This document shows, in pieces, positions 1 through 7,725 of a stretch of 64,000 nt of DNA. The stretch spans positions 496,001-560,000 of the forward strand of contig NZ_JADWYK010000002.1 of assembly GCF_015773195.1 (NCBI RefSeq), written 5' to 3'. A program made the translations under genes and the position numbers. Origin of the DNA: Hymenobacter guriensis (GTDB lineage Bacteria > Bacteroidota > Bacteroidia > Cytophagales > Hymenobacteraceae). The notes under the pieces are model-generated. The model had not been told where the DNA came from and made no database searches. It worked only from the letters and a program-made list of their open reading frames with translations. Each line of letters begins with the position of its first letter. Position 1 is the stretch's first letter.

Positions 1-215
1 GCATTGAGGCCCACACCCTCCGGGAAGGCAATGCTGCTACCAACCTGGCTTTGTCGCAACGGCGGGCCGACGCGGTACGGGCGGCGCTGGTGCGCGGCGG
101 CGTGGAGGCAGCCCGCCTCACCACCAAAGGCTACGGCGGCACCAAGCCCCTGGACGTCGATTCCTCGTCGGGCCTCGACAGCCTCAATCAGCGCACGGAG
201 TTCGTGAAGTTGTAG
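1..215 (+). CDS. OmpA-family protein, C-terminal fragment
   Basis: This is the 3' end of a gene that begins before the window; the frame is open from base 3 to a TAG at 213-215, giving 70 residues. The fragment matches the end of an OmpA-like peptidoglycan-binding domain: EAHT near its start, then N-L-A-L-S-Q-R-R-A, a GYG turn and the closing N-Q-R-T-E-F-V. Such domains anchor outer-membrane proteins or lipoproteins to the cell wall. The Asp that normally follows HT (HTD, the diaminopimelate ligand) is Leu here, while the Arg of SQRRA is kept, so binding may be altered. A strong hairpin terminator lies about 190 bases downstream. The type of N-terminal domain cannot be seen. Confidence 0.85.
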   Translation, partial: IEAHTLREGNAATNLALSQRRADAVRAALVRGGVEAARLTTKGYGGTKPLDVDSSSGLDSLNQRTEFVKL

Positions 216-402
216 TTAAACCAACGCCGGCATCTGTATCAGCAAGTTCAGCTACGCCAGGCAAATCTACCTATTCGATTTCCGTGGCCACTCTTGCTCC
301 AGTGGCTAAAATAAAAAGCGAGGCAAGTTGATTTCAATTTGCCGGAGCTGCTCTTTCGGGGCTCGGTGGAGGCGAACGGTGGCTTCATCCTGACCTGAAA
401 GC

Positions 403-437
403 AAAAAGCCCCGAAACGATGTTTCGGGGCTTTTTTT
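403..437. terminator. Bidirectional rho-independent terminator
   Basis: A perfect 15-bp stem (403-417 paired with 421-435) has a 3-base loop, a run of T on the plus side and a matching run of A on the other. It separates the plus-strand OmpA-family gene from the minus-strand gene ending at 454, so it can serve both. The rest of 216-453 shows no gene. Confidence 0.85.
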
Positions 438-453
438 GTGCAGTCAGCAGTCT

Positions 454-903
454 TTACACTTTGAAGAACAGGAAGCGCTTGGCTTTCTTATGCTTGAGGG
501 GCTTGCCCTTGGGGTCGATGCCGGGCGCGGGCCGGGTCTGGCCGCGCTTTTGGGTGGCCGAGCCGGTTTTGTCGCGGAATCGGCGCACCGTAAAGCCGCC
601 GTTGCCGCTTTCATACTGCCGCGAAGTGCCCCGGCCCATGCTGGTGCTGCCGCCGGCGCGGGCTTCCAGCACTTCTATCTGCTGGTCGCGCTTGGCTTCG
701 TCGGGGTTCATAGCCATGCGGCGCTGCATGCGGGCAATGTCCGTAGCCGATGCTTTGCGCTTGCGGGGCGCCTTCTGCGGGGCAGCCGGCTGCTCAAATG
801 CCGGGCCGGCCGGCCCTTGCGGGCCGGCAGCCTGCGCATTGGCTTCGCTTACTGCTCCTATTATACCCAGCCCTACTGCCAAAGCCGCTACCAGAATTTT
901 CAT
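454..903 (-). CDS. Hypothetical secreted basic protein
   Basis: 149 residues when started at the ATG at 903, which opens a clean signal peptide (Met-Lys, hydrophobic core, cleavage after ANAQA). A longer frame to 954 adds 17 residues that spoil the signal and is rejected. The mature protein begins with a Gly/Pro/Ala-rich stretch, then has many Lys and Arg residues and a Lys-rich end. The Arg-Met-Gln-Arg-Arg-Met region and polar content suggest a periplasmic or surface protein without a recognisable enzyme domain. I do not recognise the family. It is a single gene, and the terminator at 403-437 closes it. Confidence 0.7.
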   Translation of the reverse strand: MKILVAALAVGLGIIGAVSEANAQAAGPQGPAGPAFEQPAAPQKAPRKRKASATDIARMQRRMAMNPDEAKRDQQIEVLEARAGGSTSMGRGTSRQYESGNGGFTVRRFRDKTGSATQKRGQTRPAPGIDPKGKPLKHKKAKRFLFFKV

Positions 904-1114
904 GCAGTTACTGTAAAGAGAAGTTGTTGAATACGTGAAGTGAGAGGGCACCATGCTTAGCGCAATGCGTGGCTGTAACGGTCTGACTGCGAAGGTAGTT
1001 CAAATTATGCCTCCTCTGCGCGGGTGCAGCCCGGGTGCTCCTTTGAAATGTACATATTTCCTGCCAAAACCATGCTACCGGATGCTCCATTACGGTTATT
1101 TCTCTGGTCAGGCT

Positions 1115-1151
1115 AAAAAAAGCCGACTTATCCCACAGAGGATAAGCCGGC
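1115..1151 (-). terminator. Terminator of mscL
   Basis: A 12-bp stem with one mismatch (1122-1133 with 1140-1151) is followed on the minus strand by a run of T (plus-strand A run 1115-1121). It lies 20 bases after the mscL stop. Confidence 0.75.
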
Positions 1152-1170
1152 CAGCACTTGCCCGGTAGGT

Positions 1171-1590
1171 TTAGCGCGTGCGCAGCGCGTCCCGGATTTC
1201 CATCAGCAGCACCTGGTCTTTGGTAGGGCCGGGGTCGGCTACTACGACCTCCTGAGGCTTTTTGAAGCGGTTAGCCAGCTTTACCAGCCAGAAGATGGCA
1301 AATGCCATGAGCAGGAAGGCCAGCACCGCATTCAGAAACAGACCATAGTTGAGCGTAGCCGCGTTAGCCGCTTTGGCCGCCGCCAGGTCTTTGTACGTGC
1401 CGCCGTCGAGGGCCACAAACCAGTCCTTGAAATCCAGACCTCCGGTCAGCAGCGTCAGGATCGGCATGAGAATATCATCCGTCAACGACTTGACGATGCC
1501 CCCGAACGAGGCTCCGATGATAACCCCCACGGCTAAATCGAGGACGTTGCCCTTGGAAATAAACTCCTTGAATTCAGAAACGAAGCCCAT
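1171..1590 (-). CDS. mscL: Large-conductance mechanosensitive channel MscL
   Basis: 139 residues, normal for MscL. This inner-membrane homopentamer opens under membrane tension and releases solutes during hypo-osmotic shock. The N-terminus has the family hallmark: a short amphipathic helix (FKEFISKGNVLDLAVGVIIG) leading into the pore-lining TM1. A periplasmic loop (residues ~50-75), TM2 (~82-102) and a cytoplasmic C-terminal helix with the KDQVLLMEIRDAL bundle motif follow. It is a stand-alone gene with its own terminator. Upstream are two copies of a 21-bp tandem repeat (1620-1661) that may overlap its promoter. Confidence 0.97.
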   Translation of the reverse strand: MGFVSEFKEFISKGNVLDLAVGVIIGASFGGIVKSLTDDILMPILTLLTGGLDFKDWFVALDGGTYKDLAAAKAANAATLNYGLFLNAVLAFLLMAFAIFWLVKLANRFKKPQEVVVADPGPTKDQVLLMEIRDALRTR

Positions 1591-1619
1591 ACGCGAACAG
1601 TGGTTTGAGGTGAAGAAAA

Positions 1620-1661
1620 GAAAGGTTAGAGGTAAATAAAGAAAGGTTAGAGGTAAATATA
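1620..1661. repeat. Two tandem copies of a 21-bp unit upstream of mscL
   Basis: The unit GAAAGGTTAGAGGTAAATA plus two bases occurs twice head to tail (1620-1640 and 1641-1661), only ~30 bases upstream of the mscL start. Read on the minus strand each copy contains TAACCTTTC, resembling but not matching the -7 element TAnnTTTG. It may be a duplicated promoter or regulator site. Confidence 0.7.
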
Positions 1662-1734
1662 GAATTTAATACATAAGCTCCGCTATAGCGCCGGAGTGGC
1701 CGGGCAGGCCCATTCCGGGCGCGGGCTTTTACTC

Positions 1735-1742
1735 TATCTTTG
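1735..1742 (+). promoter_or_regulatory. Bacteroidota -7 element (TATCTTTG)
   Basis: TATCTTTG matches TAnnTTTG exactly and lies 31 bases before the enoyl-CoA hydratase ATG at 1774. This supports the internal ATG rather than the GTG at 1696, which is upstream of the promoter. No clear -33 element is seen. Confidence 0.6.
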
Positions 1743-1773
1743 CGGGCTTGCCTTCCTCACTTGTCTTTGCGCT

Positions 1774-2562
1774 ATGCCTGCTTTCACCAACCTGCTCTAC
1801 GACCTCGACGCCGCCAGCGGCATCCTCACGCTCACCATCAACCGCCCTACCAAGCTTAACGCCCTCAGCCACGACACCATTCGGGAGCTGCGTGAGGCGC
1901 TGCAGCTGGCCCTGGACGACGCGCAGGTACGCGGCATCATCCTGACGGGCAGCGGGGAAAAAGCCTTCGTGGCCGGGGCTGATATTGCCGAGCTGACCGC
2001 ACTGGATGAAATTGCCGGTCGCCGCGCTGCCGAGTTCGGGCAGGAAGCCTTCTGCCTGTTTGAGGAAAGCTCCAAGCCCGTTATTGCGGCCGTGAATGGC
2101 TTTGCCCTGGGCGGCGGCTGCGAGCTGGCTATGGCCTGCCACCTGCGCATTGCCTCCGAGAATGCCCGCTTCGGCCAGCCCGAGGTGAACCTGGGCCTGG
2201 TGCCCGGCTATGGCGGCACCCAGCGCCTGCCTCAGCTTATCGGCAAAGGCAAAGCCCTGGAGCTGCTGCTGACGGCCGACATCATTAAAGCTGATGAGGC
2301 CCTGCGCCTGGGTCTCGTCAACCACGTGGTGCCGCTGCCGGAGCTGCTGGAGTTCAGCCGCCAGCTGCTGGGACGGATTCTGAGCAAAGCCCCGCTGGCC
2401 GTGGGCCTGGTTATCGACTGCGTGAATGCGGCCTACGATAAGGAGCGGCACGGCTACCAGGCCGAGGCCAACGCCTTCAGCCGCTGCTTCGAGTCCGAGG
2501 ACTTCCGCGAAGGCACCAGCGCCTTCCTCGAAAAGCGCCCAGCCGCCTTTACGGGTAAGTAA
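1774..2562 (+). CDS. Enoyl-CoA hydratase / crotonase-family protein
   Basis: 262 residues. It probably hydrates trans-2-enoyl-CoA to (S)-3-hydroxyacyl-CoA in fatty-acid breakdown or a related route. The crotonase fold is clear: the oxyanion-hole segment with A-G-A-D-I (~residues 67-71), a second oxyanion region with GFALGGGCEL, and both catalytic glutamates, Glu117 (GGGCEL) and Glu137 (FGQPEVNLGLVPGYGGTQRL region). The frame is open from a GTG at 1696, but the ATG at 1774 fits the family length and the promoter at 1735. Because both glutamates are present, true hydratase activity is likely; 3-hydroxybutyryl-CoA dehydratase is an alternative substrate assignment. It is separated from the next gene by a heptamer-repeat island. 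Confidence 0.92.
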   Translation: MPAFTNLLYDLDAASGILTLTINRPTKLNALSHDTIRELREALQLALDDAQVRGIILTGSGEKAFVAGADIAELTALDEIAGRRAAEFGQEAFCLFEESSKPVIAAVNGFALGGGCELAMACHLRIASENARFGQPEVNLGLVPGYGGTQRLPQLIGKGKALELLLTADIIKADEALRLGLVNHVVPLPELLEFSRQLLGRILSKAPLAVGLVIDCVNAAYDKERHGYQAEANAFSRCFESEDFREGTSAFLEKRPAAFTGK

Positions 2563-2567
2563 ATTCT

Positions 2568-2653
2568 GAATTATGAATGCGGAATTATGAAGTATGAATA
2601 CCGAAGCGCCTACCGGCAATTCATAATTCATAACTCATAATTCATAATTATTA
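2568..2653. repeat. Heptamer-repeat inverted element
   Basis: Five GAATTAT-like 7-mers run from 2568 to 2602 and five ATTCATA-like 7-mers from 2619 to 2653. The second block is roughly the reverse complement of the first, so the RNA could fold into an imperfect AT-rich hairpin. It fills almost all of the gap between the hydratase and the flippase and contrasts strongly in base composition with both. Confidence 0.8.
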
Positions 2654-2657
2654 CCGC

Positions 2658-4160
2658 ATGAGCGTCGCCAAAAAGCTGGCCGGTCAAACGGCCGTGTATG
2701 GCATCAGCAGCATTCTGGTCCGGGTCCTGAACTACCTGCTGGTGCCGGTGTACACGGGCCGGTTTGCGGCGGCCGAGTATGGCATTGTGACGGGGCTATA
2801 CGCCTACGTGTCGTTTCTGAACGTGGTGTTCACCTACGGCATGGAAACCACGTTTTTCCGCTTTGCCAACCGCCCCGGTACCGACCGCCGCCTGCTCTAC
2901 GACCGGGTAATGAGCCAGCTGCTGGTCAGCACGGTGGCCCTTACGGCGCTGCTGGCCCTGCTGGCCCGCCCGCTTATGCAGCTGCTCGACGTGCCGCCGG
3001 GCCGGGAGCGGTACGCCATCTGGCTGGCCCTCATTCTGGGGCTCGATACGCTGGCGGCCATTCCGTTTGCGCGGCTGCGGCTCGAAAACCAGGCCCGGCG
3101 CTTTGCCACCATCCGCGTGGCCAACATCCTGCTCAATGTAGGCCTGAACCTGTTTTTCATCGTGCTGTGCCCCGATGTGCTGGCGGGCAAGTACCTGCAC
3201 ATCCTGCAGCCGCTGGTGGCCCGCCTCTACGACCCCAGCATTGGCATCGGCTACGTGTTTTTGTCGAACCTGGCAGCCAGCGCCTTCACTCTGCTGCTGC
3301 TGGGCCGCGAACTGCTGGACTTCCGGTTTCGGCTGGATGCCACGCCCCTGGCCGCCATGCTACGCTACGCCTACCCGATTATGCTGATGGGCCTGGCGGG
3401 TATGGTAAACGAAACGCTGGACCGGATTCTGCTGCCGCTGTGGCTGCCGGAGGGCTACTACCCCGGCCAGAGCAGCCTTACGGCCGTAGGCATCTATGGG
3501 GCCTGCTACAAGCTCAGCATCTTCATGAGCCTCGTCATCCAGGCCTTCCGCTACGCCGCCGAGCCATTTTTCTTTGCCCAGAGCTCCGAGAAGAACTCCC
3601 CAGCCACGTTTGCGCTGGTGCTGAAGTGGTTTACGTTGTGCTGCGCGGTAATTTTCGTGTTCATCAGCCTGAATATTGAGGATTTTGCCTGGGCGTTTCT
3701 GCGGCGGCCAGAGTACCGCGAGGGCGTGGCCGTGGTGCCGGTGCTGCTGCTGGCCAACCTGTTTCTGGGCGTGTACTGGAACCTCTCGGTGTGGTTTAAG
3801 CTCACCGATAAAACCTACTACGGCACCTACATCGGGGCGGCCGGCGCGGTGCTCACTATTGCTCTCAACTTCCTGCTGATTCCGGTGCTGGGCTACATGG
3901 GTTCGGCGGTGGCTACGCTGGTCTGTTACGCGGCTATGGCGGCCATGTGCTGGTGGCTGGGCGAGCGGCACTTCCCGGTGCCTTACCCCGTAGCCCGCCT
4001 GCTGCTGTGGCTTTTGCTGGCGGTGGCGCTGGTGGCGCTGGGCCGGTGGGTGCAGCCCGGCGGATTCTGGCTGCGGCACACCTGGCACCTGCTGCTTAGC
4101 CTGAGCTTTGTGGCGGCACTGGTGGCGTTGGAAAAGCCGCACCGCCTGATACGGAGCTGA
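2658..4160 (+). CDS. Oligosaccharide flippase (Wzx/polysaccharide biosynthesis family)
   Basis: 500 residues with about 12-14 hydrophobic helices, N-terminus KKLAGQTAVYGISSILVRVLNYLLVPVYT typical of Wzx-like members of the MATE/MVF superfamily. These proteins flip lipid-linked sugar units across the inner membrane for O-antigen, capsule or exopolysaccharide. The C-terminal half has further paired helices ending with a basic tail. It opens a run of same-strand envelope genes (flippase, dut, nucleotidyltransferase, TPR, DUF4292, EnvC-like). The substrate cannot be read from sequence. A second, unrelated flippase lies at 37072-38340. Confidence 0.9.
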   Translation: MSVAKKLAGQTAVYGISSILVRVLNYLLVPVYTGRFAAAEYGIVTGLYAYVSFLNVVFTYGMETTFFRFANRPGTDRRLLYDRVMSQLLVSTVALTALLALLARPLMQLLDVPPGRERYAIWLALILGLDTLAAIPFARLRLENQARRFATIRVANILLNVGLNLFFIVLCPDVLAGKYLHILQPLVARLYDPSIGIGYVFLSNLAASAFTLLLLGRELLDFRFRLDATPLAAMLRYAYPIMLMGLAGMVNETLDRILLPLWLPEGYYPGQSSLTAVGIYGACYKLSIFMSLVIQAFRYAAEPFFFAQSSEKNSPATFALVLKWFTLCCAVIFVFISLNIEDFAWAFLRRPEYREGVAVVPVLLLANLFLGVYWNLSVWFKLTDKTYYGTYIGAAGAVLTIALNFLLIPVLGYMGSAVATLVCYAAMAAMCWWLGERHFPVPYPVARLLLWLLLAVALVALGRWVQPGGFWLRHTWHLLLSLSFVAALVALEKPHRLIRS

Positions 4161-4163
4161 AGA

Positions 4164-4191
4164 GTTTGAGGAAGTAAGTTTGAGGAAGTAA
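4164..4191. repeat. Short 14-bp (2 x 7) tandem repeat
   Basis: GTTTGAGGAAGTAA occurs twice in perfect tandem directly after the flippase stop. The unit length is a multiple of seven, as in the other intergenic repeat islands of this window. Confidence 0.75.
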
Positions 4192-4276
4192 GCTATTGAA
4201 TGCTGGCTTTTTGGCGCCAATTTCCGGCCTGAACGAAAGAACCTTTTCTCTCCACTCAGAAACTACTGTCAGAAAC

Positions 4277-4284
4277 TACCTTTG
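4277..4284 (+). promoter_or_regulatory. -7 element placing dut on a leaderless transcript
   Basis: TACCTTTG matches TAnnTTTG exactly and is only four bases from the dut ATG at 4289. Transcription would start at or next to the ATG. The same layout, TACCTTTGCCG plus one base then ATG, is seen before lipA on the other strand at 54702-54709. Confidence 0.65.
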
Positions 4285-4288
4285 CCGC

Positions 4289-4723
4289 ATGCATATCCCT
4301 GTTATCAACCGCTCTCACCACCCGCTGCCCGAGTACCAGACGGCCCACGCCGCCGGGCTTGATGTGCGGGCCAACCTCCAGGAGCCGGTTACGTTGAAGC
4401 CCCTGCAACGCGCCCTTATTCCCACGGGTCTTTTTCTAGAAATTCCGGTGGGCTACGAAATGCAGGTGCGCCCCCGCAGTGGCCTGGCCTACAAGCACGG
4501 CATCGGCATTGTCAACAGCCCCGGCACCATCGATGCCGACTACCGGGGCGAGCTGAAGGTGCTGCTCGTGAACCTCTCCGACACCGACTTCGTGGTGCAG
4601 GACGGGGAGCGAATTGCCCAGTTGGTGGTGGCCCGCCACGAGGTTGTCAGCTGGCAGCCTGCCGCGGAGCTCAGCGAGACGGCCCGCGGCGCCGGCGGCT
4701 ACGGCAGCACCGGCGTACAATAA
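4289..4723 (+). CDS. dut: dUTP diphosphatase (dUTPase)
   Basis: 144 residues, the normal size for trimeric dUTPase, which hydrolyses dUTP to dUMP and pyrophosphate, limiting uracil in DNA and feeding dTMP synthesis. The five motifs are present: motif 1 (AAGLDVRAN), motif 2 ([12 protein letters not shown]), motif 3 ([14 protein letters not shown], with the catalytic Asp), motif 4 (GERIAQLVV) and the C-terminal Gly-rich motif 5 ([10 protein letters not shown]) that closes over the substrate. The start at 4289 is chosen because it fits the family; the frame continues upstream to 4196 but the promoter lies inside that extension. It sits between the flippase and the nucleotidyltransferase gene. 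Confidence 0.96.
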   Translation: MHIPVINRSHHPLPEYQTAHAAGLDVRANLQEPVTLKPLQRALIPTGLFLEIPVGYEMQVRPRSGLAYKHGIGIVNSPGTIDADYRGELKVLLVNLSDTDFVVQDGERIAQLVVARHEVVSWQPAAELSETARGAGGYGSTGVQ

Positions 4724-4825
4724 GGTACGGCAGGCGTCTTTCCCGGCGCAACTTTCCCCGGAAATTTCCGGATACGCTTCTTTCGCAACCTTCACTTTTA
4801 GCTTTTCTAACCCTCACTTCTCCCT

Positions 4826-5836
4826 ATGAAAATCATCGTCCCGATGGCCGGTATGGGCAAACGCATGCGCCCCCACACGCTCACCGTTCCCAAACCGCTG
4901 ATTCCGATTGCCGGCAAACCCATTGTGCAGCGCCTCGTGGAAGACATTGCCAAAGTATGCGGCGAGCCGGTTGATCAGGTAGCCTTCATCGTGGGCCGCT
5001 TCGGGGCAGAGGTAGAGAAAAGTCTGCTGGCCATTGCCGAATCTATCGGGGCCAAAGGCAGTATCCACTACCAGGACGAGCCCCTGGGCACGGCCCACGC
5101 CATTCTGTGCGCCAAGGAAGCCCTCGAAGGCCCGGTAGTGGTAGCCTTTGCCGATACGCTGTTCAAGGCTGATTTTACGCTCGACTCCTCGGTGCCCGGC
5201 ACCATTTGGGTGCAGCGCGTAGACGACCCCAAGCCCTTCGGCGTGGTGAAGCTCGACGAGCAGGGCCGCATCACCGATTTCGTGGAAAAGCCCCAGGAAT
5301 TCGTGTCGGACCTCGCCATCATCGGCATCTACTACTTCCAGGACGGCGCCTACCTGCGCGAAGAGCTACAGTACCTGCTCGACAACGACATCAAGGATAA
5401 AGGCGAGTACCAGCTCACCAATGCTCTTGAAAATATGAAAAACAAGGGCACGACCTTCGTGCCCGGCCGCGTGACGGAGTGGCTCGACTGCGGCAACAAG
5501 GATGCTACCGTGTACACCAACCAGCGCTACCTGGAATACCTTCAGGAACGCGGCGAGGAGCTGGTAGCGTCATCGGCGCAGCTGCATAATTCCGTCGTCA
5601 TTCCGCCCGTGTACATCGGCGAAGGCGTGGTGGTGCACAATTCGGTGATAGGGCCGCACGTTTCGCTGGGCAACCAGTCCACGGTGCGCGACTCGGTGCT
5701 GTCGAACTCCATCGTGCAGCAGTCGGCTACGGTGCTGCACGCCAACGTGACGAACTCCATGATTGGCAACCACGCCACGCTCACCGGTTCCCCTTCCGAC
5801 CTCAGCCTGGGTGACTACAACAACCTGCGCGTCTGA
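4826..5836 (+). CDS. Sugar-phosphate nucleotidyltransferase
   Basis: 336 residues. The N-terminal ~240 residues are a Rossmann-like NTP_transferase domain with the signature PMAGMGKRMRP (~6-16), PKPLIPIAGKP (~23-33), the metal-binding FADT region and the VEKP motif; it should activate a hexose-1-phosphate to an NDP-sugar. The C-terminal ~80 residues (VIPPVYIGEGVVVHNSVIGPHVSLG and similar) are a left-handed beta-helix hexapeptide repeat as in glucose-1-phosphate thymidylyl- and mannose-1-phosphate guanylyltransferases. The exact sugar and nucleotide are uncertain. Its place between dut and the envelope genes and behind a flippase fits surface glycan or LPS synthesis. Confidence 0.92.
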   Translation: MKIIVPMAGMGKRMRPHTLTVPKPLIPIAGKPIVQRLVEDIAKVCGEPVDQVAFIVGRFGAEVEKSLLAIAESIGAKGSIHYQDEPLGTAHAILCAKEALEGPVVVAFADTLFKADFTLDSSVPGTIWVQRVDDPKPFGVVKLDEQGRITDFVEKPQEFVSDLAIIGIYYFQDGAYLREELQYLLDNDIKDKGEYQLTNALENMKNKGTTFVPGRVTEWLDCGNKDATVYTNQRYLEYLQERGEELVASSAQLHNSVVIPPVYIGEGVVVHNSVIGPHVSLGNQSTVRDSVLSNSIVQQSATVLHANVTNSMIGNHATLTGSPSDLSLGDYNNLRV

Positions 5837-5922
5837 CGGAGCCTTTCCGGCCGCGGCGGTGTTTAAGGCTCAGGCCTGGCCTGCCGCGGCCGTAGTGTTT
5901 CGTTGCTCTTTCCGCCTTCCTC

Positions 5923-7725
5923 ATGTTTCGTTTTCGCGCCGTTGTTTTGCTGGTCTTCGCGTTGCTGGTGGCTGATGCAGCCTGGGCCCAGCTGCCCGCT
6001 GCCGCGCCCACGGCCGTGCCGCGCCGCAAGCTTACCCGCAAGGAGCGCCGCGAGCTGAAACACCGTAAAGCCGTGTCGGACGCCCGCCTGCAGATGCGCG
6101 AGCTGACGGAAAAAGAGCGGGAGCTGAGCGAGTCCTACTTTGTGGAAGGGGTGAAGTTTACCCTGCTCGAAGACTACACCAAAGCCCTGGAGCGGCTGCT
6201 GGCGGCCTACCGCATCAACCCCAACAATGCGGCCATCAACTACAAGATTGCCGAAACCAACCTGTTGACCGGCAACCTCAAGGACGCCACTAACTTTGCC
6301 AATACCGCCATTCAACTGGATGGCAAAAATGCGTACTACTACCTGCTGCTGGCCCAGATCTACGCCTCGCAAAAGCAGTTCGACCAGGCAGCGCAGGTGT
6401 ATACCACGCTCATTAAGAACGTGCCCGACTCGGGGTACTACCTCTTCAACCTGGCCGATCTGTACTTGGCGCAGAACAAGCTGGATGATGCCCTGACTAC
6501 CCTGAACCAGGCGGAAAAGCAGTTCGGCGCGCTGGATGAGGTGGCGTTCAAGCGCCAGCAGATCTACCTGCGCCAGAACAAGCTCGACCAGGCCCTGAAA
6601 GAAGGCGAAACGCTGATTTCCTCGAACCCCGACGAAGTGCGCTACGTGCTGGCCCAGGCCGAAATGTATGCGGCTAACAACCGTCTGCCCGACGCCATTC
6701 GGGTGGCTACGCAGGCCCTGCAGCAGGACCCCGACAACGCCCAGGCCAACATGATTCTGGCTGACGTGTACCGGCAGCAGAACAACCCAACTGAGTCGCA
6801 GCGCTACCTCCGGCAGGCGTTTGAAAGCCCCGGCCTCGACATCGACCAGAAAGTGCGCATCCTGGTCGACTTCATCAAGCAGCTGCCCAACCCAGCGCTG
6901 GAGAAAAACGCCTTGGAGTTAGCTTCTATTACCACGCGCGTACACCCCAAGGAAGCTAAGGCTTACGCCGTCGCCGGCGACATCCAGGCCCTGACCGAGC
7001 ACCGCAAAGAAGCCCGCGACAACTACCTGCGGGCCCTTAAGCTCGACAACTCCAAGTTCCAGCTCTGGCAGCAGGTCGTGAGCATTGATGCGGAGCTTAG
7101 CCAGACGGACTCCCTGCTAGTGCATACCGACCGGGCGCTGGAGCTGTTTCCCAACCAGGCCGTGTTCTGGTACTTCAACGGAGCGGCGCAGCTCATCAAT
7201 AAGAATGCGGCCAAGGGCGTAAAGTCCCTGGAATATGGCCGTAAGCTGGCCGCCGACAACCCCGAGCTGCAGGCGCAGTTTGATACCCAGTTGGGGGACG
7301 CGTACCACGAGCTGAAGGATTTTGTGAAGTCGGACGCGGCGTACGAGGCCGCGCTAGCCTTTGATGCCAACAACGCCCAGGTACTCAACAATTACAGCTA
7401 CTACCTCTCCCTGCGCGGCGAAAAGCTCGACAAAGCCAAAACCATGGCCGGTAAGCTGATTAAGCAGTTTCCGGACAACGATACCTACCTCGACACGTAC
7501 GCCTGGGTGCTATACAAGCAGAAAGATTACGCCGGGGCCCGCGAAAGCCTGGAAAAGGCACTACGCACCACCAAGGACGGCACCGTGACCGAACACTACG
7601 GCGACGTTTTATATCAGCTAGGCGATATTGCCGGGGCACATACCCAATGGCAGCAGGCCAAGCGCCAGGGCGGCGCCTCCAAGCTGATTGACCGCAAGAT
7701 CAAAGACCGAAAATTGTATGAATAA
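5923..7725 (+). CDS. Secreted tetratricopeptide-repeat protein
   Basis: 600 residues with a signal peptide (1-23, cleaved after AWA) and, after a basic linker of ~30 residues, a long array of TPR helical pairs from about residue 60 to 590. Repeats are recognisable by patterns such as A-L-E-R-L-L-A-A-Y-R-I-N-P-N-N-A and A-L-A-F-D-A-N-N-A-Q-V-L-N-N-Y. TPR proteins are protein-protein scaffolds, so no enzyme activity is implied; export puts it in the periplasm. Its last codons overlap the start of the DUF4292 lipoprotein gene by 8 bases, which suggests translational coupling and a shared function in the outer envelope. Confidence 0.9.
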   Translation: MFRFRAVVLLVFALLVADAAWAQLPAAAPTAVPRRKLTRKERRELKHRKAVSDARLQMRELTEKERELSESYFVEGVKFTLLEDYTKALERLLAAYRINPNNAAINYKIAETNLLTGNLKDATNFANTAIQLDGKNAYYYLLLAQIYASQKQFDQAAQVYTTLIKNVPDSGYYLFNLADLYLAQNKLDDALTTLNQAEKQFGALDEVAFKRQQIYLRQNKLDQALKEGETLISSNPDEVRYVLAQAEMYAANNRLPDAIRVATQALQQDPDNAQANMILADVYRQQNNPTESQRYLRQAFESPGLDIDQKVRILVDFIKQLPNPALEKNALELASITTRVHPKEAKAYAVAGDIQALTEHRKEARDNYLRALKLDNSKFQLWQQVVSIDAELSQTDSLLVHTDRALELFPNQAVFWYFNGAAQLINKNAAKGVKSLEYGRKLAADNPELQAQFDTQLGDAYHELKDFVKSDAAYEAALAFDANNAQVLNNYSYYLSLRGEKLDKAKTMAGKLIKQFPDNDTYLDTYAWVLYKQKDYAGARESLEKALRTTKDGTVTEHYGDVLYQLGDIAGAHTQWQQAKRQGGASKLIDRKIKDRKLYE

